From Brachycybe producta (lineage: Eukaryota; Arthropoda; Diplopoda; Playtdesmida; Andrognathidae), in assembly GCA_036925085.1 (NCBI GenBank), contig JAUPFP010000084.1, positions 62,001 to 126,000 on the forward strand: 64,000 nt of DNA. Reading direction: 5' to 3'. Of this stretch, positions 11,001 to 17,840 are shown one piece after another; position 1 is the stretch's first letter; each line of letters begins with the position of its first letter. The notes below the pieces were generated by a model. The model was given only the letters and a program-made list of their open reading frames with translations, did no database searches and was not told the origin of the DNA. The position numbers and the translations under genes were made by a program.

Positions 11001-12114
11001 GAAAAATTAAACGAAAACTTGCCAATAATATGAAAAAACTGGCAGAAAACGTAACGACATTTGCAAAATTTTAGCAATTTTTTAGCGATTTCTTTGTTTC
11101 AAAGATTCACCAATTAATGAGTTTTACTTACTTTATTATACTCTAAACGAACTAATTCTGGTTGTCCATTGTTTTCTGTTGGTACTACTTTAACTACTTC
11201 GGCTTTTTGAACGTCATTCGTCTTAAAAACACAAGTAAAACCAGTTTGTTTTAAAAAATGAAGCAAAAATCATACAATTAAACCAACATAAAACCCGCCA
11301 AAAACCTAAACACCGGAAACGGAAGCGCAAAAACAGCTGCTGGTACAGTTCACAATTACTTTAACATGACATAACATTTTGAAACATGATTTTACTACAA
11401 AAGGGTGTCCTATAATGGCATTATTCGCATAAATACGTAATTGGTTAATACGCCATATTCGTACACACATCATATGATTTATGACTCAAAACATCAACAA
11501 AAGTAAGTTTGCTAATGCCACTTCCGCATTTTTAAACCGCATTCATGTTTTCTAATGACGTCAGAAGTAACGGTTAACTTGCTGCACAATTCGCTCCTTG
11601 GCTACCAATCAATTTAATCAGCATTGTGACGTCAGATTCATATAAATATAACAAACGTGACGTGGAAGAACTCAACTTTTCGATGACGACACATTTGTGA
11701 CGTCATTCGCTCGGTTGCGGCTATTTTCTCAGCTTCGAAAAAGCACATTTGCCTGATTTGTGGATAGAATGAATCCTTTTTAACCGCTTTTTCTCATCGA
11801 TAACAACAACAGTAGCACGTGCGTGCTTTTTAAAGTGACTAAATTACCTTGTTACATATAAGAAAACATCGTATATGGACGGACCAGTGACAACAGAGAC
11901 ACGTTAGTATCTGTAATAGGCCAATAGCGACTAGAGCAATTAGTACAGCCTCTGTATGGTCACTGACGCCGTAGATAACAAGCGAAAGATAAGCCCAAAC
12001 GGCGTACAGAATGACAAATGGACCGACGTAACCGTGAAATAACAACCGGCGCTTTACATACAATGAAACACTACTAACAAGATCGTCTACTTTGCCGATG
12101 TTCGCGGCCGCCAT
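1981..12114 (-). CDS. ATP13A1: P5A-type transport ATPase ATP13A1 (Spf1 family), complete 19-exon gene
   Basis: Endoplasmic-reticulum P5A ATPase; in yeast and mammals the family removes mis-inserted or moderately hydrophobic helices from the ER membrane (ATP-driven dislocase). Join, minus strand: 12114-11848, 11221-11132, 10672-10479, 10404-10176, 10062-9886, 9637-9508, 9420-9100, 8681-8561, 8241-7911, 7642-7532, 7451-7217, 7152-6947, 6875-6588, 6518-6401, 5336-5140, 5067-4925, 4847-4739, 4653-4510, 2088-1981. Lengths sum to 3519 bp = 1172 aa + stop (human protein about 1204 aa, with a longer N-terminus). Motifs by residue: TGES 311-314, PPELP 448-452, DKTGT with the phosphorylated Asp491, TGD 704-706, GDGTND 822-827. 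Hydrophobic segments fit the P5A plan of two N-terminal extra helices plus ten core helices. All introns are GT-AG. An in-frame TAG lies at 12189-12187 with no ATG before 12114, which supports the start. No frameshift or missing catalytic residue; the gene looks functional. Confidence 0.97.
2156..2457. repeat. family 1 palindromic MITE, full-length copy
   Basis: Terminal inverted repeats AAAGTGTAAACGC (2156-2168) and GCGTTTACACTTT (2445-2457). Inside each end lie the family cores AACTAGAAGGGTAGCT and AGCTACCCTTCTAGTTT. The interior carries a GGCGCCACTGCAGTGGC segment (2285-2301) shared with 3976-3994. The copy is 302 bp, inside ATP13A1 intron 18, with no coding capacity. Confidence 0.8.
3497..3564. 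repeat. near-perfect 34-bp-arm palindrome with no loop
   Basis: The left arm 3497-3530 and right arm 3531-3564 are reverse complements with one mismatch (TTACGAAAC against TTACTAAAC). The centre is CACATATGTG. A structure like this would extrude a cruciform and usually survives only if young. No second copy was noticed in the window. Confidence 0.85.
3925..4040. repeat. dispersed repeat segment with ACGTCTATG and TGCAGTGGCGCC
   Basis: Shares blocks with 32950-33060 (TTTTACAAAAA, ACGTCTATG, GAGACAAAAGCA, AATAAATAT) and, in reverse, with 2259-2301 (GGCGCCACTGCAGTGGC). Two of these three lie inside family 1 elements, so this is probably the interior of a long family 1 variant. Confidence 0.5.
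4127..4205. repeat. shared segment with CTCF-like core and GAGAGCTCTTAGTT, copy 1
   Basis: Matches 15611-15690 in order: GGCGCCATCTATTG, then a variable stretch, then CAGAGAGCTCTTAGTT. The two copies are about 11.5 kb apart and the same way round. Class unknown; possibly a SINE-like tail. Confidence 0.5.
4510..4653 (-). CDS. ATP13A1: ATP13A1 exon 18 (residues 1090-1137, M9)
   Basis: Reads [20 protein letters not shown] and helix M9, ending IVEFPAE before donor GTAAGA. The PFMES.ENKPL block is conserved in the family. Phase 0. Confidence 0.95.
4739..4847 (-). CDS. ATP13A1: ATP13A1 exon 17 (residues 1053-1089, M8)
   Basis: Reads [20 protein letters not shown] then [12 protein letters not shown], matching the EFEPSLVNSTVYIMAMAMQ region and helix M8. 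Acceptor CCCCAG, donor GTAACC, phase 0. Confidence 0.95.
4925..5067 (-). CDS. ATP13A1: ATP13A1 exon 16 (residues 1006-1053, M7)
   Basis: Reads [15 protein letters not shown] then helix M7 ([16 protein letters not shown]...) and ends EATSRSPS plus two bases. Acceptor AACAG, donor GTGAGT, phase 2. Confidence 0.96.
5140..5336 (-). CDS. ATP13A1: ATP13A1 exon 15 (residues 940-1005, M5-M6)
   Basis: Completes [19 protein letters not shown], then helix M5 ([20 protein letters not shown]) and M6 ([19 protein letters not shown]). Nearly identical to vertebrate ATP13A1. Acceptor CGGTAG, donor GTGCGA, phase 0. It is separated from exon 14 by a 1064-bp intron carrying family 1 repeat pieces. Confidence 0.96.
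5565..6340. repeat. family 1 fragments in ATP13A1 intron 14
   Basis: Partial copies: AAACTAGATGGGTAAACTG near 5571, an inverted pair around 5605 and 5690 (AAGTAATCAC arms), and further AACTAGAAGAGTA cores near 6071. They account for most of the unusually long 1064-bp intron. Confidence 0.5.
6401..6518 (-). CDS. ATP13A1: ATP13A1 exon 14 (residues 901-940)
   Basis: Reads [17 protein letters not shown] then the conserved [20 protein letters not shown] and QC. The [11 protein letters not shown] block is diagnostic for P5A enzymes. Too short for the usual ORF cutoffs. Acceptor TTTTTAG, donor GTGCGT, phase 1. Confidence 0.94.
6588..6875 (-). CDS. ATP13A1: ATP13A1 exon 13 (residues 805-900, hinge motif)
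   Basis: Contains [16 protein letters not shown] (GDGTND 822-827), the Mg-binding hinge of P-type ATPases, then a long Lys/Glu-rich stretch (about residues 848-900, e.g. [14 protein letters not shown]) that corresponds to the variable cytosolic insertion of P5A enzymes. Acceptor AACAG, donor GTTTTT, phase 0. Confidence 0.95.
6947..7152 (-). CDS. ATP13A1: ATP13A1 exon 12 (residues 736-804)
   Basis: Reads [13 protein letters not shown] ... LCITGDGL ... [15 protein letters not shown]. The FARVAPKQK motif lies in the P domain before the hinge. Acceptor TTTAG, donor GTTATT, phase 0. Confidence 0.95.
7217..7451 (-). CDS. ATP13A1: ATP13A1 exon 11 (residues 658-736, TGD motif)
   Basis: Contains [19 protein letters not shown], the P-domain motif [15 protein letters not shown] (TGD 704-706) and ends LTPLEVN plus one base. 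Only the opposite strand shows a long ORF here; the reverse reading is the real one. Donor GTTAGT, phase 1. Confidence 0.94.
7532..7642 (-). CDS. ATP13A1: ATP13A1 exon 10 (residues 621-657)
   Basis: Thirty-seven codons beginning [19 protein letters not shown] and including [13 protein letters not shown], which matches the [13 protein letters not shown] segment closing the N domain. Acceptor TTGCAG, donor GTAAAA, phase 0 at both ends. Confidence 0.94.
7911..8241 (-). CDS. ATP13A1: ATP13A1 exon 9 (residues 510-620, N domain)
   Basis: Nucleotide-binding domain: [43 protein letters not shown] and [11 protein letters not shown] are close to the vertebrate sequence. Relative to human, one residue is missing between DDG and LVGDP. 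Acceptor CTCAG after an AT-rich tract, donor GTACTT, phase 0. Confidence 0.95.
8346..8552. repeat. family 2 palindromic element in ATP13A1 intron 8
   Basis: Contains GCTAGAGGCTGGACC, then CCTCTAAGCAGCCTTTTC, CACAATTGGGCACTTGGG, and the family terminus GCATAAAAATCCGAGCCC followed by TAATAATTAA. The terminus ends within about 10 bp of the exon 8 splice donor at 8560-8559. Confidence 0.65.
8561..8681 (-). CDS. ATP13A1: ATP13A1 exon 8 (residues 470-510, phosphorylation site)
   Basis: Reads [20 protein letters not shown] then [12 protein letters not shown]. Asp491 in DKTGT is the residue phosphorylated in the catalytic cycle. Acceptor TTTTTCAG, donor GTAATT, phase 2. The intron after it begins almost directly with a family 2 repeat. 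Confidence 0.95.
8745..8996. repeat. family 1 palindromic element in ATP13A1 intron 7
   Basis: Left end TCTGGTTATTCTGTCTTTCA then TTTAGAAACTAGATGGGTAG; right end AGCTACCCTTCTAGTTTTTA. The interior includes the arm with AAGATATCAACATGAAAATA. It fills most of the 418-bp intron. Confidence 0.7.
9100..9420 (-). CDS. ATP13A1: ATP13A1 exon 7 (residues 363-470, M3-M4)
   Basis: Reads [19 protein letters not shown], then helix M3 ([15 protein letters not shown]...) and M4 with the ion/substrate-pocket motif [11 protein letters not shown] (PPELP 448-452). Two in-frame acceptors lie six bases apart (exon from 9420 or from 9414); the longer form matches the human spacing. Donor GTAAGG, phase 1. Confidence 0.95.
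9508..9637 (-). CDS. ATP13A1: ATP13A1 exon 6 (residues 320-363)
   Basis: Begins [14 protein letters not shown] and includes [11 protein letters not shown], the standard actuator-domain end in ATP13A1. Acceptor TTTTTAG, donor GTAAGC, ends in phase 1. The segment after KVVQ ([12 protein letters not shown]) is variable in the family. Confidence 0.93.
9705..9770. repeat. family 1 half-element in ATP13A1 intron 5
   Basis: GTGTTAGAAACTAGAACGAG followed by TAACCGAATCACTTAA matches the family 1 left arm; the other arm is absent or decayed. Confidence 0.45.
9886..10062 (-). CDS. ATP13A1: ATP13A1 exon 5 (residues 261-319, actuator TGES)
   Basis: Fifty-nine codons from [11 protein letters not shown] to SVPQMK. 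It includes [11 protein letters not shown] and the actuator loop MLTGES (TGES 311-314), whose Glu drives dephosphorylation in P-type ATPases. No stop-delimited ORF of 60 residues covers it, so it was read directly from the reverse strand. Donor GTTATT is weak but in frame. Confidence 0.94.
10176..10404 (-). CDS. ATP13A1: ATP13A1 exon 4 (residues 184-260)
   Basis: Contains [20 protein letters not shown] and the core helices M1-M2 ([10 protein letters not shown] and the following hydrophobic stretch), then the cytosolic [16 protein letters not shown] segment. Ends KPYSIQ before donor GTGTGA, phase 0. Confidence 0.95.
10479..10672 (-). CDS. ATP13A1: ATP13A1 exon 3 (residues 120-184)
   Basis: Begins [15 protein letters not shown] and ends KYGKN plus two bases before donor GTACGA. 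It corresponds to the cytosolic A-domain N-terminal part that precedes the EMVVP motif. The codon split over the 74-bp intron 3 restores a Leu and keeps the alignment length equal to the human protein. Confidence 0.92.
11132..11221 (-). CDS. ATP13A1: ATP13A1 exon 2 (residues 90-119)
   Basis: Thirty codons from acceptor TTTTTAAG to donor GTAAGT, phase 0 at both ends. The translation contains [11 protein letters not shown], matching the KVVPTPNNG segment of vertebrate ATP13A1 just after the N-terminal helices. This exon is too short for a 60-residue ORF cutoff and was recovered by hand. Confidence 0.9.
11556..11705. promoter_or_regulatory. cluster of CRE palindromes and one UPRE-like box in ATP13A1 intron 1
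   Basis: Three perfect TGACGTCA palindromes at 11556-11563, 11627-11634 and 11698-11705, exactly 71 bp apart each time. Between the second and third lies TGACGTGG at 11658-11665, the ATF6/XBP1-type UPR element core, and another TGACG half-site at 11684. TGACGTCA is bound by CREB/ATF bZIP factors. The flanks are not obvious tandem copies, so the spacing is not simply explained by a repeat. Confidence 0.5.
11848..12114 (-). CDS. ATP13A1: ATP13A1 exon 1 (residues 1-89)
   Basis: Starts [13 protein letters not shown] and ends CNK before donor GTAATT. It carries the two P5A-specific N-terminal hydrophobic segments (about residues 30-48 and 56-75), followed by the family signature HWSVH at 76-80. 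The start context AACATGG is a good Kozak match. The exon ends in phase 0. Confidence 0.93.
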
Positions 12115-12117
12115 GTT
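12105..12117 (-). promoter_or_regulatory. YY1-like motif spanning the ATP13A1 start codon
   Basis: The minus strand reads AAACATGGCGGCC over the initiator ATG, matching the YY1 consensus AAnATGGCGGC. In other animals this motif overlaps translation starts of housekeeping genes and marks promoters just upstream. It suggests transcription begins close upstream of 12114. Confidence 0.45.
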
Positions 12118-12163
12118 TTTTTCAGCAACGTAACAAGTGTTGTAACGAGTGTTTCTGCATAAT

Positions 12164-12181
12164 GACACTAGATGGCACCAC
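12164..12181 (+). promoter_or_regulatory. CTCF-like motif upstream of the ATP13A1 start
   Basis: Sequence GACACTAGATGGCACCAC resembles the CTCF core (CCAnnAGATGGCGC). It lies about 50 bp upstream of the start codon, in the presumed promoter or 5' UTR. Similar cores recur at 4127, 13259, 15612, 47232, 47582 and 54401. Binding is inferred only from the motif. Confidence 0.3.
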
Positions 12182-12189
12182 AATCTCTA

Positions 12190-14420
12190 ATAATGAAACC
12201 TTGAATTGTATCCTTACTAGGGGGCGACATAGAAGACAATCACGTACGAGATTCACTAAGATTCACCCGGATTCAGAATAGATACGGCAAGCCCTTTTAT
12301 ACTTTGTAGAAGCCTTTTAATGAACTTTCATAATCTAAATTTATTCTTGGTATAAATAAAACACGGATAAAAGGTAAAAAAAAAACAGTCTTCGCGATAG
12401 ATACGCTCTTCTGTGAATCTTTGTGAATCTCAAACCTTGTTTTTCTTCTAATGTAGTCCCCCTTTATGTCAACACAGTCAATAGGTCGGAAAATGGTGTT
12501 TTGCTATCGAAGCGCTCCTATTTGTATAAAGGAATACCAAAATGTTTAGAGCGCTATTTAAGAGCGCAGTTTTCCATAAATGCGATATGAATAATTTTTT
12601 CGATTTTTCATAAGTTAAAATGTTAAACTAAGGCACCACTTTATTGTTAAAACATCAAAATTAACAATACAGAGGAGGTTTATTGATACAATGTGGAGAG
12701 ATCACGTAATGTCTAATGGGCATCTTATTATATTTTGCTCCAAAAATATAACGTGGTCTAGAAATGGCGGCTGTAGTACTAGTTATTGAGCGAATTGCAT
12801 TGCCATTACTTCAAGTAACTTTTTTACAAAATTTAAATATATCACAATTTTAATAAACAAAAACTTATTGAATTCTGTAATAATTTTACGTCAGCAATGC
12901 TTTATTTAATAAACGAAATTTTAAGCCAAATTATATATTACAAATTATAAAAACAACAAAATATGTAAATTTCCAAATTTTGTTTATCTGAATAAAATAA
13001 TTTATATAATTACAAAAATTAAAAACTCAAAAATGTAATCAAAACTAACATCACATAAAAGTACCAAAAAGCCTGATTCACAATAAATGAAGTAATGCTA
13101 GACTTTAAAACTTTTCAACTGGGCATGCGCGTGTCGACAGAAGTAATAAAAACAATGCACATGCGCAGTAGAGAGTAACAGTACATTGCTGTTTTTCAGT
13201 ACTGCATAGTGTGAACAAAACCCCATATGTCAAAAGTACCAGCAAATGTTACCTGTAAGGTGGCGCCACCTACTGACAACTTCAGAAAATATTAATCTAT
13301 AATATGGGAGTACATTTCCCATATAGAGAGAAAGGGGTGGGGAGGGGGGTCCTAATACTATTGTATGGGTTTTAGACCTGGGACTGAATTAGCTATGAAA
13401 AAAAAATGAATCCACCAATAGGAAAATTGCAAACTAGAATTACTAAAGCTCTCTCTCTCTCATGTCTCCTATTTATTAATTTGAAAGCTTTTTGATGATG
13501 ATGATAATAATTTGAGGCCTATCTTCAAAAAGGGGGGCCAAAACCACCCCCAAAAAAATTTCTAAAGCCCGTCCACCCACACATACGAACCCCCCTCCTA
13601 AAACAAAAAGTTGGAAACTGTTTTCGTGTTAACCAAAATCCAGCGGGATTCTCATTTTTTTTGTACCCATAAAAAGAACATTAAAAGCTGGACAAAACAA
13701 CAACAAACACAAACAATGGGTCGCAAAAAGATAATTTCTCCCTCATCTTTTTATGTTCCAGAACTCAATTAAAAAGCTAAAACTAATTAATTTCTATAAA
13801 GGGCCACAATATTCTCTCTCTCTCTCTCTCCTCCTGCTTCTCCTCTTTAAGTCTACAAATACAAGAGAGACATATAGAAAATAAAATAAACTAGAAAGGC
13901 CATCATTGAGATGTTTATTGTGTGTCCGCCCACTCATCAACAAAATTGTGTTTTTGGACCTAAAAACACAACACAACCAAAAAAAAAAAACGTACACAAA
14001 AAACTTTGAAAATTTCCAGCCCCCTTCTTTTGGTTCATTTTTGTTAACAACATCAATGTGTCCCAATTGTACTTTATGATAAAGTCATCAAAACAAATTG
14101 CGAATGATTAATGTTGTCACATATAAAATGCAACAACAAAAAAAGGTCTTCTAGGTGTGTAGTAGGTATGGAAATAGAAAGAGAAATTCATAAGCTTCCC
14201 CAAATATTAATTCATATTCAAAGGAGGGCCACACATTTACTCGATTAAAATATATGATTATCTTCCACACCTGGTTACTAAAATAATTAGCAATTATCAA
14301 ATTAATGAATCTTTAGCATCCCTTCGTATCATTACTGTGAGCATTAATAACCTAGCTGTATGGGGTTTATGAACAGCTGATATTCGAAATCTGAATAAAG
14401 AATTTTTTTTGTACAGAAAG
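12190..14420. other. intergenic, AT-rich, upstream of ATP13A1
   Basis: No gene supported. It holds a YY1-like AAATGGCGGCT (12762), an NRF1-like short repeat (13120-13205), a CTCF-like core (13259-13275), a (CT)n tract (13812-13830) and low-complexity runs. The 90-residue minus-strand frame at 13794-14066 is Arg/Glu and Phe low complexity. Confidence 0.55.
13120..13205. repeat. short repeat with NRF1-like boxes
   Basis: GGGCATGCGCGTG and ACAATGCACATGCGCAGTAG match the reverse of 27300-27330 (CTACTGCGCATGTGCATTGT), so this is a dispersed element carrying GCGCATGCGC-type boxes. Confidence 0.5.
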
Positions 14421-14424
14421 AGGG

Positions 14425-14505
14425 CTGGGTTAGAGGCTAAAGTTCTTCTAGAATTGAAATTCAGCTCAATTACTTGAAGGTTGACTCTAGCCTCTAAAAA
14501 GTCAC
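14425..14505. repeat. family 2 short hairpin copy
   Basis: GGTTAGAGGCTAAAGTTCTT and TTGACTCTAGCCTCTAAA form inverted arms about 35 bp apart, the central part of family 2. Confidence 0.5.
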
Positions 14506-14569
14506 CTTCATTGTAAAAAGCATCAATTTTTTGCTTTACTCATTCTCTCTGTCTTTGAGAAGAGGAAAA

Positions 14570-14758
14570 TTAAAAGAAACTAGAATGTGTTTTAGAAACT
14601 AGAAAGGGTTAAGCGGGTATTTTCATGTTGATATTTTTTTTTCAAAATGCACTTTTTATAGACGTAATCACAAATTTGAATAAAAAGCTTATTTTAAAAT
14701 ATATCAAACATGGAAATACTCTTATGTGATTGAGCTTACCTTTCTAGTTTCTTTTAGG
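14570..14758. repeat. family 1 palindromic element
   Basis: TGTTTTAGAAACTAGAAAGG at the left, TTCATGTTGATAT inside, AACATGGAAATACTCTTATG and TACCTTTCTAGTTTC at the right. About 190 bp, the core without the outer ends. Confidence 0.65.
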
Positions 14759-15610
14759 AATATTGTCATGCATGCGTATAAATCGCCTACTATTCTAGTT
14801 TCTAACCTAATTATTGAATGTTTTTTTTATCTTTTTAAAAGTTTGAATCTAACATAAAACTTTGACATCAACATTTGTAAATCTTAACTATGAATCACCA
14901 TTTTGTAAAATTTAATGATAAAAATTTACAAAGTCCAGATTAAGTCATTTACAGAGAGAACAGATTATAATTTTATGAGAAAAAAATGCAAAAGATTAAC
15001 AACTCGAGTCTCTGTTGGAAATGGCGGCTAAATAATAATCAGAAGAAGAAAAAAAAAACCCGGATTAACAAGAGATTAACACTGATGTCAATGAGAATTC
15101 TAATTTATGAGTTTACAAATAGGATTAAGATTTTATTTTTTGATTTTATATTCTTTATTTAAGCCAAAGAAAAAATTGCATCTTGCATCTTTCTCTTTTT
15201 TTTTTGTCTTTTTCTAAATTATTCATTTTAAGTTTTCAACAAAATAAAATTGGTATTTAGTTTCAATCCAGAAAAATAAACTGGGGCTCAAGATATATTT
15301 TACATAGAGGTGGCTCAACTTCATATTAGAAGAAGAAAAAAAAAGTCACGAGTGAGTGAGAGATTTAATTATGTAGCCTCTCTTCAAGGTTCTTAGGAAG
15401 TGACACAAAATCATTTAACTATAGGAAACACACATAAGTAACATTTCGAGCTTTTTTGCAGTTAAATATAAACCTTGGTTAGATAACTGTAGTTAATTTT
15501 TGTAGTGGAAGTTAAGTGTTCCACCTGATACTGTTGAAGTTCCAAAATGAGCTGTTAATAAATGCTATTTTAAATCACGGTGTAATTGAGAATGTGTTTG
15601 GCTTAAGCAG

Positions 15611-15690
15611 AGATGGCGCCATCTATTGACCACACAGAAAAACGCTCCACAAGCAGAGAGCTCTTAGTTCATCTACCTCTATATATAGCT
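15611..15690. repeat. shared segment with GGCGCCATCTATTG and GAGAGCTCTTAGTT, copy 2
   Basis: Same order of blocks as 4127-4205, followed by TATATATAGCTGAG. See that entry. Confidence 0.5.
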
Positions 15691-16904
15691 GAGACCTAAA
15701 AACAGAAATTCCCTCTTCTAACCTCCAAGAAAAGGCATTTTTTTTAAACTTTTAAGTTATTTAAAAAATAAGAAGAATGCGCATAAAATTAAACTTAATT
15801 CCATTACCCTCCCTCCCCGCCCCCTTAACCCTCCTTCGTCCTTTATTCACTGTCACAAATTCAGGAAAAAATGACCTCCTGAATGTTGCAGTGTCCATTG
15901 GAAAAAGACCTCCAATGGAGACCTCAAGAAGAAGGAACCCCCCCCCCCTCCCACCATAACCAGAAACTGAAGTACTGAACTTGGGACAGAAAAACAGATT
16001 CTTTAACATGATTTTCTCGTGAAGAAACAAGTTAACTGAAGAGCCACCATTGGAATGTTAGAAAGAAAAAGAAAAACAATTTAACCTCCAACAACCCCCC
16101 CTGAACCATCTTTAAAAAAATACTAAATTCCAAGTCGTTTTTAAATGATGGAATTTGTTCCATTTTAACCCTCCTGAACCAACGAACCTCCTAACCACCC
16201 TCACCCTTGAAGAAGAGGATTCCTAATCATCACCTCGAATCTTTTTAAGTTTTTTTTTAAAAAAAGACATTCCTGAATTCCTTTAACAGTTTTACTAGAC
16301 TGCTTGGAGTCTAGTTTTGTATTTATGTTAAGGGAGGGAAGGGGGGCAACTAAGGGGTTTGTTTGTTATATAATATATTATTATATCAGATGATGATGAT
16401 GAGCCACTTATATATTAACATTAACGGCACACTTAATGTTAATACATTAGTGGCTCACGAGCCCATAAATATTCAAAAATTAAATTCGAGACTAGAAATA
16501 AGCATAATTTTATCTTTCAAAATAAACCATTTATCGCAGCTTGATTTTAATTTCTATTAATTAGTTATTTTTTTTTCAACTTCAAAATCGTGAGACAGAA
16601 AAAATAGCAAGAAAAAGTTTAATTTGAACGATTTTAAAATATATATATATTTATTTTAAACCATTTTTGAAATATTTATAATTTCTATTAATCTTGAAGT
16701 GAAAAAGAAAAACCGAAAAATTGATTATTGCCATAAAAAGTTTATTTTTAAATATTTCAAATATTAAAATTATCATTAAAATTAATTAGGGTCTTTTGGT
16801 GCCAATGTGAAGTGAAAAACGACGTAAAAAATTAATTTTAATTTAAAGATCAAGATGAAAAATCCTCCGCTTCTAGAAATCTTGATTATTCTTCTGCCTT
16901 TCAA

Positions 16905-17115
16905 GTAAAAAACATGAAGAAAAACTTGAATGTGTTTTAGAAACTAGAAGGGTCAGCGTATTTGCATGTTGATATCTTTCAAAATAAACTTGAGTGAATC
17001 TGCAAAACGACCCAATGTTTTTAAATATTTGGTCTACGAAAAGTTTATTTTGAAAGGTATCAACATGCAAATACAATTAGGTGATTAGGCTGACCCTTCT
17101 AGTTTCTAAAACACC
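16905..17115. repeat. family 1 palindromic element
   Basis: Left arm TGTTTTAGAAACTAGAAGGG with TTGCATGTTGATATCTTTCA; right arm AAAGGTATCAACATGCAAAT with TGACCCTTCTAGTTTC. The arms are close reverse complements, a well-preserved copy. Confidence 0.7.
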
Positions 17116-17629
17116 TCCTAATTATTTCTCTGAAAAGTCCTGTTCATAAACCATTTTAAAAGTTTATTTGTTTGTAATTTGTATGATTGATTTAATATAA
17201 AAAAGCCAAGAAGAAAAAAATCACAAGAGACTAGAAAAGAAGACTTCTGCAGGGAAGCCATTGTATGGAACCAATGGGGTGCCTGTCACATCTCTATTCA
17301 AAAAATTTCGACAACATTACAACACCTTTAGAAGGTGAAAAAGACAACCCCCCCCCCTCTTTTTAAACAGGTGTAATTGAAATAAAAATTACACTCTCAA
17401 AACAGGGTTTTTTTAAAAAAATAAATAAAAGTGACAAATCGTCATCTTGTTATCATTCCTGTCATCCATTTTTTTTTCTGTCTCTTAATTTAAATTAATA
17501 AAAAAATTTTAACATAAAAATATAAGAAAATATTTTGAAAGAAAGAAAAAAAAATGGTTTAGATAACAAAAATTATTTTCAATGTTTGAGAAACCGATAT
17601 AAATATATACAGGTGGAGTTTTATCTTAA

Positions 17630-17840
17630 AAATTTGATTGACATGTTCACCTGAAGCAACCACGTAGCCACGCCCTCTAATACTGAATCACTACAGGAGG
17701 TCTACCTGTTGGCTCCGCCCAGCCGCCATGATTGTTAACAATTCAACCAGTCAGAAAACAGTTATGACCTAAAGGGGAGGCGCAACCAAACAAGAGAAAA
17801 ATTCATGAATGTCATTAACACCTGTATGACGTCATCAACA
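17630..17840. promoter_or_regulatory. GC-richer island with KLF/Sp1-, YY1- and CRE-like motifs
   Basis: Within 200 bp: GCCACGCCC (KLF-like), GGCTCCGCCCA (Sp1-like), AGCCGCCATGATTG (YY1-like), GGGGAGGCGC and TGACGTCA (17827-17834). It stands out from AT-rich flanks. No ORF with recognisable homology follows on either strand. It could be a promoter or enhancer, or an old repeat. Confidence 0.3.
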
